From Arcticibacter pallidicorallinus (lineage in GTDB: Bacteria; Bacteroidota; Bacteroidia; Sphingobacteriales; Sphingobacteriaceae): 64,000 nt of DNA. The notes under the pieces are model-generated. The model saw only the letters and a list, made by a program, of their open reading frames with translations, was not told the DNA's origin and ran no database searches. Numbering within the stretch: the stretch's first letter is position 1; the number at the start of each line of letters is the position of its first letter. Where the stretch lies: assembly GCF_003002875.1 (NCBI RefSeq), contig NZ_PVTH01000003.1, positions 310,001 through 374,000 of the forward strand, read 5' to 3'. This document shows, piece after piece, positions 42,701-48,826 of the stretch. The position numbers and the translations under genes were made by a program.

Positions 42701-42949
42701 AACTTCCTGTGTAGAATAACCAATGTAAGTTAATACCAACACCGCATTGTTTCCCGGAACCTGAATGGAAAATTGGCCGCTAGCTCCTGATTGAGTTCCG
42801 ATAGTCGTGCCTTTTACTCTGACACTAACTCCCGGAAGGGGCAGCCCATCATCCTTTCCTTTAATAGTACCTGTTACGGTACGATCTTGCGCAATTACGC
42901 TAGTGCATAACAGCAACAAGATGAACAAACTTGATAGAATTTGCTTCAT
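39755..42949 (-). CDS. SusC/RagA-type TonB-linked outer-membrane protein (first pair)
   Basis: TonB-dependent transporter of 1064 residues. The start MKQILSSLFILLLLCTSV was chosen; a GTG at 43000 would add 17 residues before the signal peptide. Domains: signal peptide, CarboxypepD_reg (GTIKGKDDGLPLPGVSVRVKG), plug (GVEIAPSSGMPGASSKITIRG, TPLYVVDGMPI, ESINILKGQAASALYG, NGVIVITTKKG), barrel ending SYGLGINVRF. The N-terminal domain is closely similar to that of the second SusC at both protein and DNA level, marking a tandem duplication. It is first on its transcript. Confidence 0.95.
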   Translation of the reverse strand: MKQILSSLFILLLLCTSVIAQDRTVTGTIKGKDDGLPLPGVSVRVKGTTIGTQSGASGQFSIQVPGNNAVLVLTYIGYSTQEVSVGSRSVVNISMSSDATQLGEVVVTALGISREKKALGYATQNVSGESLTQGAGTNLATAMQGKVSGVEIAPSSGMPGASSKITIRGSRSFTGNNTPLYVVDGMPISSAIDMSTENSVTGTDFANRGVDIDPNDIESINILKGQAASALYGMRASNGVIVITTKKGKGATGKPQISVNSTTSFDEVTVIPDFQKEYAQGTNGGYNPTQSLSWGPLIDELANDPTYGGNTNNAYTNGSDAYKGQYYVRQRALAGLDPWATPQAYNNTKDFLKTGATFSNAVNVANAFDKGNYAFTLGNTNSSGIIPSTGLNRYNAKLAGEAKLHDNWTTGFSGNFVSSKIRKQSSANNGVLATVYGASPSYDLKGIPSHIAGDPYTQNTYRGTSGFDAAYWAVDNNKFTERNNRFFGNTYLQYFTDLGTDNQKLTFKYQLGVDSYTTNYSDVWGYGHANALGEIYQYSYNVNEFNSLATAMYSWNINDDLVFDALVGNEYIDRATKYDYAYGANFNFSGWNHMDNASNYNAQEEYRKKRTVGTFANVSLGFKDMLYLNLTGRNDVVSSMPRNNRSFFYPSASLGWIFTELNPLKNNFLTYGKVRVSYAEVGQAGDYFDSYFSTPVYGGGFSSGTPILYPIGSVVAYTPNATVYDPNLKPQNTQSYEIGTDLGFLNGKVTLGYTFSRQNVKDQIFSVPLAGSTGSSAIVTNGGSIHTNAHELTVGVKPIDRENFKWDFGFNFTKIDNYVDELATGVSSIFLGGFVEPQVRASIGEKFPTIYGISYLRNDAGQIVVDAKGMPQVGEETVIGRVAPDFQLGFNTSFELYKFRIGAVLDWKNGGQMYSGTAGLMDMYGVSQYSADLRKPGTTFMFPEDAVKVTGTDAQGNPTYAPNDIMIKGEDAQAYFLNLNNISESMIYDASFVKLREISLGYPVLARKGLNVNLNAFARNILVWSKLPGLDPEASQGNTNMTGAFERFSLPGTSSYGLGINVRF

Positions 42950-43160
42950 TGTTCTCTTTAAATTAATGATTAAGTCATAAAAATCGTTAGTTTTTTCCAC
43001 TAATCAAATTTTTAATGATTTAATTTTCAATTTATCACGCGTTTAAGCAAAATTTTTAATAATTCCTCAATTTCATGGGCGTTCTGAGCTAGAAATTTTC
43101 CGCCCGGGCTTTAGAAACCATTAACCGGATATGATAGCGAAATAAAAATATTTAAAAAAA

Positions 43161-43191
43161 TATACTACTATGTATTGCATAGTAGTATATA
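43161..43191. promoter_or_regulatory. Perfect 13-bp-arm palindrome, candidate PadR operator
   Basis: ATATACTACTATG (43161-43173), spacer TATTG, then CATAGTAGTATAT (43179-43191): a perfect inverted repeat with 13-bp arms. It ends 20 bases before the padR-like ATG, and a TTTG ending at about 43206 gives a possible -7 element right beside it. The position overlaps the expected promoter, so binding would block transcription; this is the usual form of PadR autoregulation. Confidence 0.8.
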
Positions 43192-43210
43192 AAACATATA
43201 TCTTTGTGAT

Positions 43211-43570
43211 ATGATAGTAGAGAATACGCAAACCCAGATGAGGAAAGGTATCTTAGAGTACTGCATCCTCTCTATTATATCAAGGGGTGAGATCTACGCC
43301 TCCGATATAATAAATGAGCTTAAGCAAGCGAAAATGCTGGTCGTAGAAGGAACTCTTTATCCACTGCTAACCCGATTGAAAAACAACGGGCTCCTGAGCT
43401 ATAACTGGATCGAGTCGACTTCCGGACCACCCAGAAAATACTATCAGCTTACCGAAGCTGGCCGGGATGTTTTAAGCAAGCTGGATCTAACGTGGGAAGA
43501 ACTACGATATGCAGTAAACGTGTCCATGCAGGGCCGACCAAATCAAAATAACGAAACCTCAAACGCCTAA
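43211..43570 (+). CDS. PadR family transcriptional regulator
   Basis: Winged-helix DNA-binding protein of 119 residues. Family motifs: RKGILEYCILSIISRGEIYASDII at the N-terminal helices, KMLVVEGTLYPLLTRLKNNGLL for the recognition helix region, and SGPPRKYYQLTEAGRDVL for the wing. It is short (PadR-s2 type) with no large effector-binding extension. It is followed after 4 bases by the PspC-domain gene, and the pair is a recurrent Bacteroidota arrangement. The palindrome at 43161-43191 is its probable operator. The effector is unknown; related proteins respond to envelope stress or drugs. Confidence 0.93.
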   Translation: MIVENTQTQMRKGILEYCILSIISRGEIYASDIINELKQAKMLVVEGTLYPLLTRLKNNGLLSYNWIESTSGPPRKYYQLTEAGRDVLSKLDLTWEELRYAVNVSMQGRPNQNNETSNA

Positions 43571-43574
43571 TCCC

Positions 43575-45146
43575 ATGAATAAGACCATTATCATTAATAT
43601 AAACGGTATCGTTTTCCATATAGAGGAAGACGCTTACGAAATCCTCCGGTCATATATGACCGAGGTAAAACGCCACTTTGCTTACTCAACCGACAACGAA
43701 GAAATTGTTCAGGATATAGAAAATCGCCTGGCCGAAATGTTCACTGAACGCCTTACAGAACAAAGTAAACAAGTGATTGTGCAACAGGATGTTGTCGATA
43801 TCACTGCGAGAATGGGCAATGTGAACGATTTCGATGTTGAGTTTGACGATCAACCCTTCAATGAAATGCGTACTGCACACCGCTCTCTTTTCCGGGATCC
43901 GGAAGATCGCATGATTGGGGGGGTATGTTCCGGACTGGGGCATTACTTTGATATCGAGGCAAAATGGGTAAGACTTATCGCAGTTCTTGCTACCATCTTA
44001 TGGGGAACAGGACTGATTGTCTATCTCATTCTATGGATGGTTACACCAAGAGCTAAAACCAGAGCCGACAGGATGGCTATGAAGGGGGAACCCATCAACT
44101 TGCAAAATTTTAAACGGAATTTGGATGAAGAAATTGATGCGCTTCAGCAAAACCTAAACCAGGCTGGAACTCAGCTAAGACCCGGATTGAATGCTACTGA
44201 AGATTTTCTAAGGGAAGCTGGCGACAGAACAGGAACCTTCCTTACAAAGGTTCTTGGAATCATTTTTAAAATTGTCGGTGCTTTTGTAATATTCGTCTGC
44301 TGCAGTTTGTTATTCAGCTCATTGTTGGGATTACTTTTCATCATGGGATTCTTCGACGGACATGAGCTGGACACCTTCCCCTTTAATGTCATTAATCCCG
44401 ATTATCAGTCGCCCATCTATTTTAGTGCCGCGATATTAATCGTCATTCCGCTAATCGCACTTATCTTGTTTGCTCTCCGGGTACTGTTTAACAGGAAAAT
44501 AACCGGAAAGACGACATCGTTTGCGCTGCTGATCATCTGGATTACTGGCTTGGGTATAGCAGTCTTCTATGGTGCTAAGGTCGGGTCTGAGTTCAAGTCA
44601 GAAGCCAGGTACGAACAACAATCGCTTATGAAAGCCTATCCCGTCTACCATATTAAACTCAATAAACAGCGGTTCTTCTCGAAGAATGATAGCCTCAACT
44701 ACAACGTTACGTTTAACGGCAGAAATGGAAAGGTAAAGATGGCCAGCGATATTGGTGAAATTAAACTGTATGTCGAAAGAAGCGATGATAGTACAGCATT
44801 CATTGTCAGGGATTTCTCGGCTCGTGGTCGCGATTTCGAGTCTGCGCTTAGAAACGCTCAGAAGAGTGGCTACGAATTCGTTCAAGCCGATTCTATCCTT
44901 ACACTCGACAAATACCTCCACTTTCCACCTCAACAAGCTTACCGGGATCAGGAAGTAAAGGTTACTTTGAAAGTTCCTTTAAATACCCGGCTAATCTTTG
45001 ATGGGGAAATAAACTCGATCATACGAGACATAAATCTTCGTGATTGCCTGCCCGAAGACAGTGAGTGGGAAACACCTTCGGAATGGATTATGACGACTAC
45101 GGGCCTCAAGTGCGTCAATGACTCATCTAACGAAGGGATTCGATAG
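43575..45146 (+). CDS. PspC-domain membrane protein
   Basis: Protein of 523 residues. The N-terminal ~95 residues are soluble. A PspC domain follows at about residues 105-160, with RSLFRDPEDRMIGGVCSGLG and a membrane helix LIVYLILWMV. Then comes a heptad-like stretch (LDEEIDALQQNLNQAG). Three further membrane helices are near VGAFVIFVCCSLLFSSL, AAILIVIPLIALILFAL and FALLIIWITGLGIAVFY. The last ~180 residues are an extracytoplasmic beta-rich region. PspC domains signal membrane stress in other bacteria. Co-transcription with the PadR gene suggests regulator-controlled envelope-stress function; no PspA is nearby. Confidence 0.85.
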   Translation: MNKTIIININGIVFHIEEDAYEILRSYMTEVKRHFAYSTDNEEIVQDIENRLAEMFTERLTEQSKQVIVQQDVVDITARMGNVNDFDVEFDDQPFNEMRTAHRSLFRDPEDRMIGGVCSGLGHYFDIEAKWVRLIAVLATILWGTGLIVYLILWMVTPRAKTRADRMAMKGEPINLQNFKRNLDEEIDALQQNLNQAGTQLRPGLNATEDFLREAGDRTGTFLTKVLGIIFKIVGAFVIFVCCSLLFSSLLGLLFIMGFFDGHELDTFPFNVINPDYQSPIYFSAAILIVIPLIALILFALRVLFNRKITGKTTSFALLIIWITGLGIAVFYGAKVGSEFKSEARYEQQSLMKAYPVYHIKLNKQRFFSKNDSLNYNVTFNGRNGKVKMASDIGEIKLYVERSDDSTAFIVRDFSARGRDFESALRNAQKSGYEFVQADSILTLDKYLHFPPQQAYRDQEVKVTLKVPLNTRLIFDGEINSIIRDINLRDCLPEDSEWETPSEWIMTTTGLKCVNDSSNEGIR

Positions 45147-45452
45147 AATAAGCGCACTCCAACTGGTCTACGGATAGTCGTCCAGTCAAGACCGCGCTTA
45201 TATACAGCCGTTAATAGCCACTCATTTTGCCGTGATAAGTCCGACCTGGGAATAGTAAGGTCGGACTTATCCCTGGCTTTCATCCGTACATATAGCTCTT
45301 CATATAAAGAAGTACTAAGCTCAGCCTAAGCGAGGCTTGACTGCTTTTGAGGTACGGAATTTTAAAAAATCCATAAAATTTTGTCGATTTTGGCGAAAAA
45401 ATCGTCACAGGTTTTCTGCCGCGGTACCTTGTTCTCCAAATCAAACAAGGTT
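45147..45452. other. Gap with a strong inverted repeat
   Basis: No gene is supported in these 306 bases. They hold a perfect 14-bp inverted repeat (GATAAGTCCGACCT 45234-45247 and AGGTCGGACTTATC 45258-45271, spacer 10 bases), without a T tract on either side. A second short stem, CGATTTT with AAAATCG, lies at about 45384-45403. The start of the following gene was set at 45453 and not further upstream. Confidence 0.6.
45234..45271. repeat. 14-bp perfect inverted repeat
   Basis: Arms are 45234-45247 and 45258-45271 with a 10-base spacer. The stem is strong but lacks a U-tract, so it is not a standard terminator. It may be a 3' mRNA-stabilising hairpin of the PspC gene or a protein-binding site. 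Confidence 0.7.
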
Positions 45453-46520
45453 ATGGCAAAAGTAGACAAGAAAGGAATCGTTCGCGGCAAGGCAGGTTCC
45501 GTTGTATATCGCGGGTACCGCGAAATGAACATCATCCAGGGGAAACCCCGCAAATTCGAACAGACCAGTGCCAGCATCCAGGCCTCCACGGAGTTTGGTC
45601 TCTCCAGTACGACGGCGGCAGTGATCAGGCAGGCCTTCGAGCCGGCCTACGTGCACCGGGACGGCGAGGCGGTGAGCCGCAGCACGCAGCTGGTGTACCG
45701 GGGTCTTCGGGATAGCCTCACAGGAAGCGTTGGTCAGCGTGACCTGCATGATGCGGACCTGGAGAGCCTCATCGGGATGGACTTTAATATCAAAAGCCGG
45801 ATGAGCGAAGTATTGCAGGTTAGCCAGCGGGTGGAGCGGGATGAGGAAGGTCGCCTAAGCGTTTTCATGGGGGCCTTAAACGCCAAAACCGACCTGAAGG
45901 TACCGCTAAGCATCAGTAAACCAGTGAGCAAGTACCGCCTCCGTTTCAGTCTGATCGGCTTCAACTTCCGGAAGGAGTACTATGAATATCTGGAAGTGAA
46001 AGATGTGGAGTTTCGCTGGCAGGGAAAGCTGGAAGCCCAGGAAATCCGCTTTGAAACCCGGCCGGAAGCCGATCAGCTGCTGATGCTCAGCGTATCGCTT
46101 TTGGCTTATAGTGAAACCCGGATGGAAGAAGGCTATGTATTGCTCAACAGCAAGGAGTTCAGTCCCTGTTCGATCATCGCTGCTTTCCACGCGGAAGAAC
46201 CGGGAGAATATCCTGCGGGTCCTGTGAATATGGAGCTCAACGAGGCGCAGCAAGTAAGAGGAGCATCCATTAATAACATGTGTTATGAAGGTAACCGGCT
46301 GCTGCGGGAGCAGGAACGAAGGAACGAGAAAATGACAACGACGGCGATAATAACCACGAAGAAACGACCGAAAGAAGAGGAAAGCAAGGTGCATTTCCAA
46401 GCGGGGAAGCGGGTGTCGTTTTCTTCTAAACCGCAGATTATTTCTTCAAGAGGGCATAAACAACAAGAGGCTATATCCTTAGCAGATACAGCCCCTTGTT
46501 TATTAAGTGATAACTATTAG
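45453..46520 (+). CDS. GC-rich gene of unknown function
   Basis: Protein of 355 residues that I cannot assign. The start at 45453 (MAKVDKKGIVRGKAGSVVYRGY) was chosen over one at 45381. No signal peptide or membrane helix is seen. The N-terminal ~100 residues have a G-K-x-G-x-V-V pattern followed by QGKPRKFEQTSASIQAS, loosely like DUF6266-type proteins. The middle is beta-rich (KYRLRFSLIGFNFRKEYYEYL), and the C-terminus is charged and low-complexity. Base composition is visibly more GC-rich than the neighbours, with GCC, GTG and CGG codons common, suggesting transfer or a different constraint. The last ~20 codons run through a terminator-like hairpin and the stop interlocks with pyk. Confidence 0.7.
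   Translation: MAKVDKKGIVRGKAGSVVYRGYREMNIIQGKPRKFEQTSASIQASTEFGLSSTTAAVIRQAFEPAYVHRDGEAVSRSTQLVYRGLRDSLTGSVGQRDLHDADLESLIGMDFNIKSRMSEVLQVSQRVERDEEGRLSVFMGALNAKTDLKVPLSISKPVSKYRLRFSLIGFNFRKEYYEYLEVKDVEFRWQGKLEAQEIRFETRPEADQLLMLSVSLLAYSETRMEEGYVLLNSKEFSPCSIIAAFHAEEPGEYPAGPVNMELNEAQQVRGASINNMCYEGNRLLREQERRNEKMTTTAIITTKKRPKEEESKVHFQAGKRVSFSSKPQIISSRGHKQQEAISLADTAPCLLSDNY
46462..46500 (-). terminator. Hairpin at the 3' ends of the GC-rich gene and pyk
   Basis: Imperfect stem: AACAAG/CTTGTT, GGCT/AGCC and TATC/GATA with two A-C mismatches, loop of 7 bases. It lies inside the last codons of the plus-strand gene and 17 bases past the pyk stop on the minus strand. It most resembles a terminator for pyk and may act in both directions. 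Confidence 0.6.
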
Positions 46521-47947
46521 TCAACAGTTGTTACACGGATCATGTTGGTTTTACCCTTTTTCTCGATCGGCATTGCAGCTGTATTGATGATCACATCACC
46601 TGGCATAATCATTTTTTCTTCTTTCAAGATACGATTCACATCACTGATAGACTGATCAGTAGACTCTGATTTATCGTAATAAAATCCTCTTACACCCCAT
46701 AGCAAGCTGAGAGTACCTAAAAGTCCTTTGTTGTTAGTAAAAATATAGGTCCCTGCTTTCGGGCGGTGACTTGATATTTCAAAAGCGGTATAGCCTGAAG
46801 AAGTCATGGCTACGATACCTCTTGCATTGGTCTTCGCAGATAGATAAACGGCAGAACCGCAAACTGCATTAGACATATAACGAGGAGAACTTTCGTCTAA
46901 TTTCTTAGGTGTCTGGTACGGATAAGCTGTTTCTTCAATATTCTTGATGATCTTACTCATGGTCTCAATAACGATGATTGGGAATTCACCCACTGAAGTT
47001 TCACCGCTTAGCATCACTGCGTCAGCTCCGTCAAGCACAGAGTTCGCTACGTCATTTACCTCTGCACGGGTAGGGCGAGGTGTAGTGATCATACTTTCTA
47101 ACATCTGTGTCGCTACGATAACCGGCTTAGAGGCCTGCAGACACTTTGCTGCGATCATCTTTTGAAGAACCGGGACCTGCTCCATTGGCATCTCAACACC
47201 CAGGTCACCACGGGCAACCATTACTCCATCGGTAGCAGCAATAATCGCATCGATATTTTCGATAGCCTCTGGCTTCTCGATCTTCGCAATAACCCTTGCA
47301 GTTTTTCCGCTCCTGTTGATGATGCGCTTCAGGTCGATGATGTCTTCGCCAGTACGAACGAAAGATAAACCGATCCACTCTACGTCATTCTTAAGCGCGA
47401 ATTCCAGGTTATGCAAGTCATCTTCTGTTAAACTTGGAATAGATATTTTAGTATTAGGCAGGTTTACACCTTTACGAGATGTAAGAATTCCGCCATGTAC
47501 AACTTCGCAAATAACTTTGTCTTTATTATTGGTATCGATTACGCGCATTTGCAGCTTTCCGTCATCCAGAAGGATGATTTCGCCGGCACGTACATCTCTT
47601 GGAAAGCTGGAGTAGGTAATGTAGATCTGCTGATCGTTGCCAACCATTTCTTCCGTTGTAATTTCAATCTGGCTGCCGTTTACGAGCTTAATACCGCCAT
47701 CCTGAACCATTCCAATCCGGATCTTCGGGCCTTGTAAGTCGGCCAGGATTCCCACGTGCAGTTTGTACTGATGGTTGATCTCGCGGATAACATCAATCAC
47801 CTTCTGGTGATCTTCCTGACTTCCGTGAGAAAAATTCAAACGGCATACGTTTACTCCTGCCTTGATCATGGCCAGCAAAGTCTCTTTGCTGGAGGAAGCC
47901 GGCCCGAGGGTGGCAACTATCTTTGTCCTTTTGTGAACTTGTCTCAT
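46517..47947 (-). CDS. pyk: Pyruvate kinase
   Basis: Glycolytic enzyme of 476 residues making pyruvate and ATP from PEP and ADP. The N-terminus RTKIVATLGPASSSKETL is standard. The catalytic Lys lies in VIAKIEKPEAIENID and the PK signature is in DGVMVARGDLGVEMP. NFSHGSQEDHQ and LDGADAVMLSGETS are typical. The C-terminal allosteric domain is complete and ends RVTTVD. The stop interlocks with the stop of the GC-rich gene (46517-46520). A dyad (GGTGTA/TACACC, 47975-47991) lies 28 bases before its start. Confidence 0.97.
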   Translation of the reverse strand: MRQVHKRTKIVATLGPASSSKETLLAMIKAGVNVCRLNFSHGSQEDHQKVIDVIREINHQYKLHVGILADLQGPKIRIGMVQDGGIKLVNGSQIEITTEEMVGNDQQIYITYSSFPRDVRAGEIILLDDGKLQMRVIDTNNKDKVICEVVHGGILTSRKGVNLPNTKISIPSLTEDDLHNLEFALKNDVEWIGLSFVRTGEDIIDLKRIINRSGKTARVIAKIEKPEAIENIDAIIAATDGVMVARGDLGVEMPMEQVPVLQKMIAAKCLQASKPVIVATQMLESMITTPRPTRAEVNDVANSVLDGADAVMLSGETSVGEFPIIVIETMSKIIKNIEETAYPYQTPKKLDESSPRYMSNAVCGSAVYLSAKTNARGIVAMTSSGYTAFEISSHRPKAGTYIFTNNKGLLGTLSLLWGVRGFYYDKSESTDQSISDVNRILKEEKMIMPGDVIINTAAMPIEKKGKTNMIRVTTVD

Positions 47948-47974
47948 TTTAACCTAAACTATTATGTTTGTAAA

Positions 47975-47991
47975 GGTGTACATTATACACC
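47975..47991. promoter_or_regulatory. Dyad upstream of pyk
   Basis: GGTGTA and TACACC form perfect 6-bp arms around CATTA, in the 56-base gap between the IPExxxVDY gene and pyk. The position (28-44 bases before pyk) fits an operator or leader hairpin; no T-tract follows. Confidence 0.4.
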
Positions 47992-48003
47992 ATTAATTAT
48001 TTA

Positions 48004-48420
48004 CTAAAATATCAGATTTTCTTTAGATTTTAATTTCCCTGGATCAACTTCTGCCGCCACGACCACTTCGGGTATGCGATTAATCCCTCCGAGCATATGA
48101 TCCAGGTCTTCCTGGTCAATAAAATTCCTGACTAAAATAAAGTAATCTACGTTTTTCATTTCGGGTATCAAATAACCCTCCGTACCTTTGTTTGCCAGCA
48201 AAAAGAGATCCGTCTCAGATTCAGGTAGTTGATAAAAATACCTGGAGAAGAAGGAGTGACCTGAGCTGGCATTGGGAACAGATAAATCTTCCATACGAGC
48301 AAAATCATGTGATATTTGCCGATTGATCTTGAAGGCGAGCGTATAATCTTTTAGTGAAGATGTTATCGCGACTAAAACAAAATCGAGATCTAATTCGTAT
48401 TTTAGAGTAAATCTGTTCAA
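48004..48420 (-). CDS. IPExxxVDY family protein
   Basis: Bacteroidota protein of unknown function, about 138 residues, named for its motif, here seen as LIPEMKNVDYF. The N-terminal half has alternating hydrophobic strands (KYELDLDFVLVAITSSLKDYTLAFKINRQ), and the C-terminus is acidic to basic. No ATG fits the N-terminus: TTG at 48420 gives NRFTLKYELDLD directly after the first residue, while further in-frame starts (GTG 48441, TTG 48456) would run into the predicted -7 box TACCTTCG (48441-48448). It precedes pyk by 56 bases on the minus strand. This gene order is recurrent next to acpP-fabF-rnc in related genomes. Confidence 0.8.
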   Translation of the reverse strand: MNRFTLKYELDLDFVLVAITSSLKDYTLAFKINRQISHDFARMEDLSVPNASSGHSFFSRYFYQLPESETDLFLLANKGTEGYLIPEMKNVDYFILVRNFIDQEDLDHMLGGINRIPEVVVAAEVDPGKLKSKENLIF

Positions 48421-48505
48421 AATGATTGCTGAAACCGCCACGAAGGTACAAAACAATAGCCATTGGGTATGTGATGTTGATCATTTTTAACCAAAAACAA
48501 AAAGG

Positions 48506-48536
48506 TTTGATATTTATCAGATTTTATTTTTCTTTG
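48506..48536 (+). promoter_or_regulatory. Predicted promoter of acpP-fabF
   Basis: TTTG at 48506-48509 and TTTCTTTG at 48529-48536 (one mismatch to TAnnTTTG) are separated by 19 bases, which fits Bacteroidota -33/-7 spacing. The acpP ATG is 34 bases downstream. Confidence 0.5.
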
Positions 48537-48570
48537 CAGATAATTAATAACCATATAAAAAATAGAAACT

Positions 48571-48807
48571 ATGTCTGATATCGCTTCAAGAGTAAAAGCA
48601 ATTATCGTGGAAAAATTAGGAGTGGATGAGAGTGAGGTGAATCCTGAAGCATCATTTACAAACGATTTAGGAGCTGACTCACTAGACACCGTTGAGCTGA
48701 TCATGGAGTTCGAAAAAGAGTTCAATGTAGCTATTCCTGATGACCAGGCTGAAACAATCGGTACTGTAGGTCAGGCTATTGCCTACTTAGAAAAAAACGT
48801 AAAGTAA
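48571..48807 (+). CDS. acpP: Acyl carrier protein
   Basis: Acidic four-helix carrier of 78 residues for fatty acid synthesis. The 4'-phosphopantetheine attachment site is Ser37 in [18 protein letters not shown]. Length and charge are typical. It is the first gene of acpP-fabF-rnc, the classic fatty acid synthesis arrangement, with fabF 19 bases later. Confidence 0.98.
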   Translation: MSDIASRVKAIIVEKLGVDESEVNPEASFTNDLGADSLDTVELIMEFEKEFNVAIPDDQAETIGTVGQAIAYLEKNVK

Positions 48808-48826
48808 TCACGCTGCCAAAACATAA

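Noticed and set aside
42950-43000. GTG start of the first SusC at 43000
   Set aside because: The extra 17 residues precede a normal signal peptide; the ATG at 42949 is a better start.
32829-43000. Polysaccharide utilisation locus
   Set aside because: Two SusC/SusD pairs are present, but no glycoside hydrolase, polysaccharide lyase or hybrid regulator is visible, so the substrate class cannot be called.
45906-46400. 164-codon antisense frame inside the GC-rich gene
   Set aside because: Long frames are expected opposite GC-rich coding sequence; no motif or upstream signal is seen.
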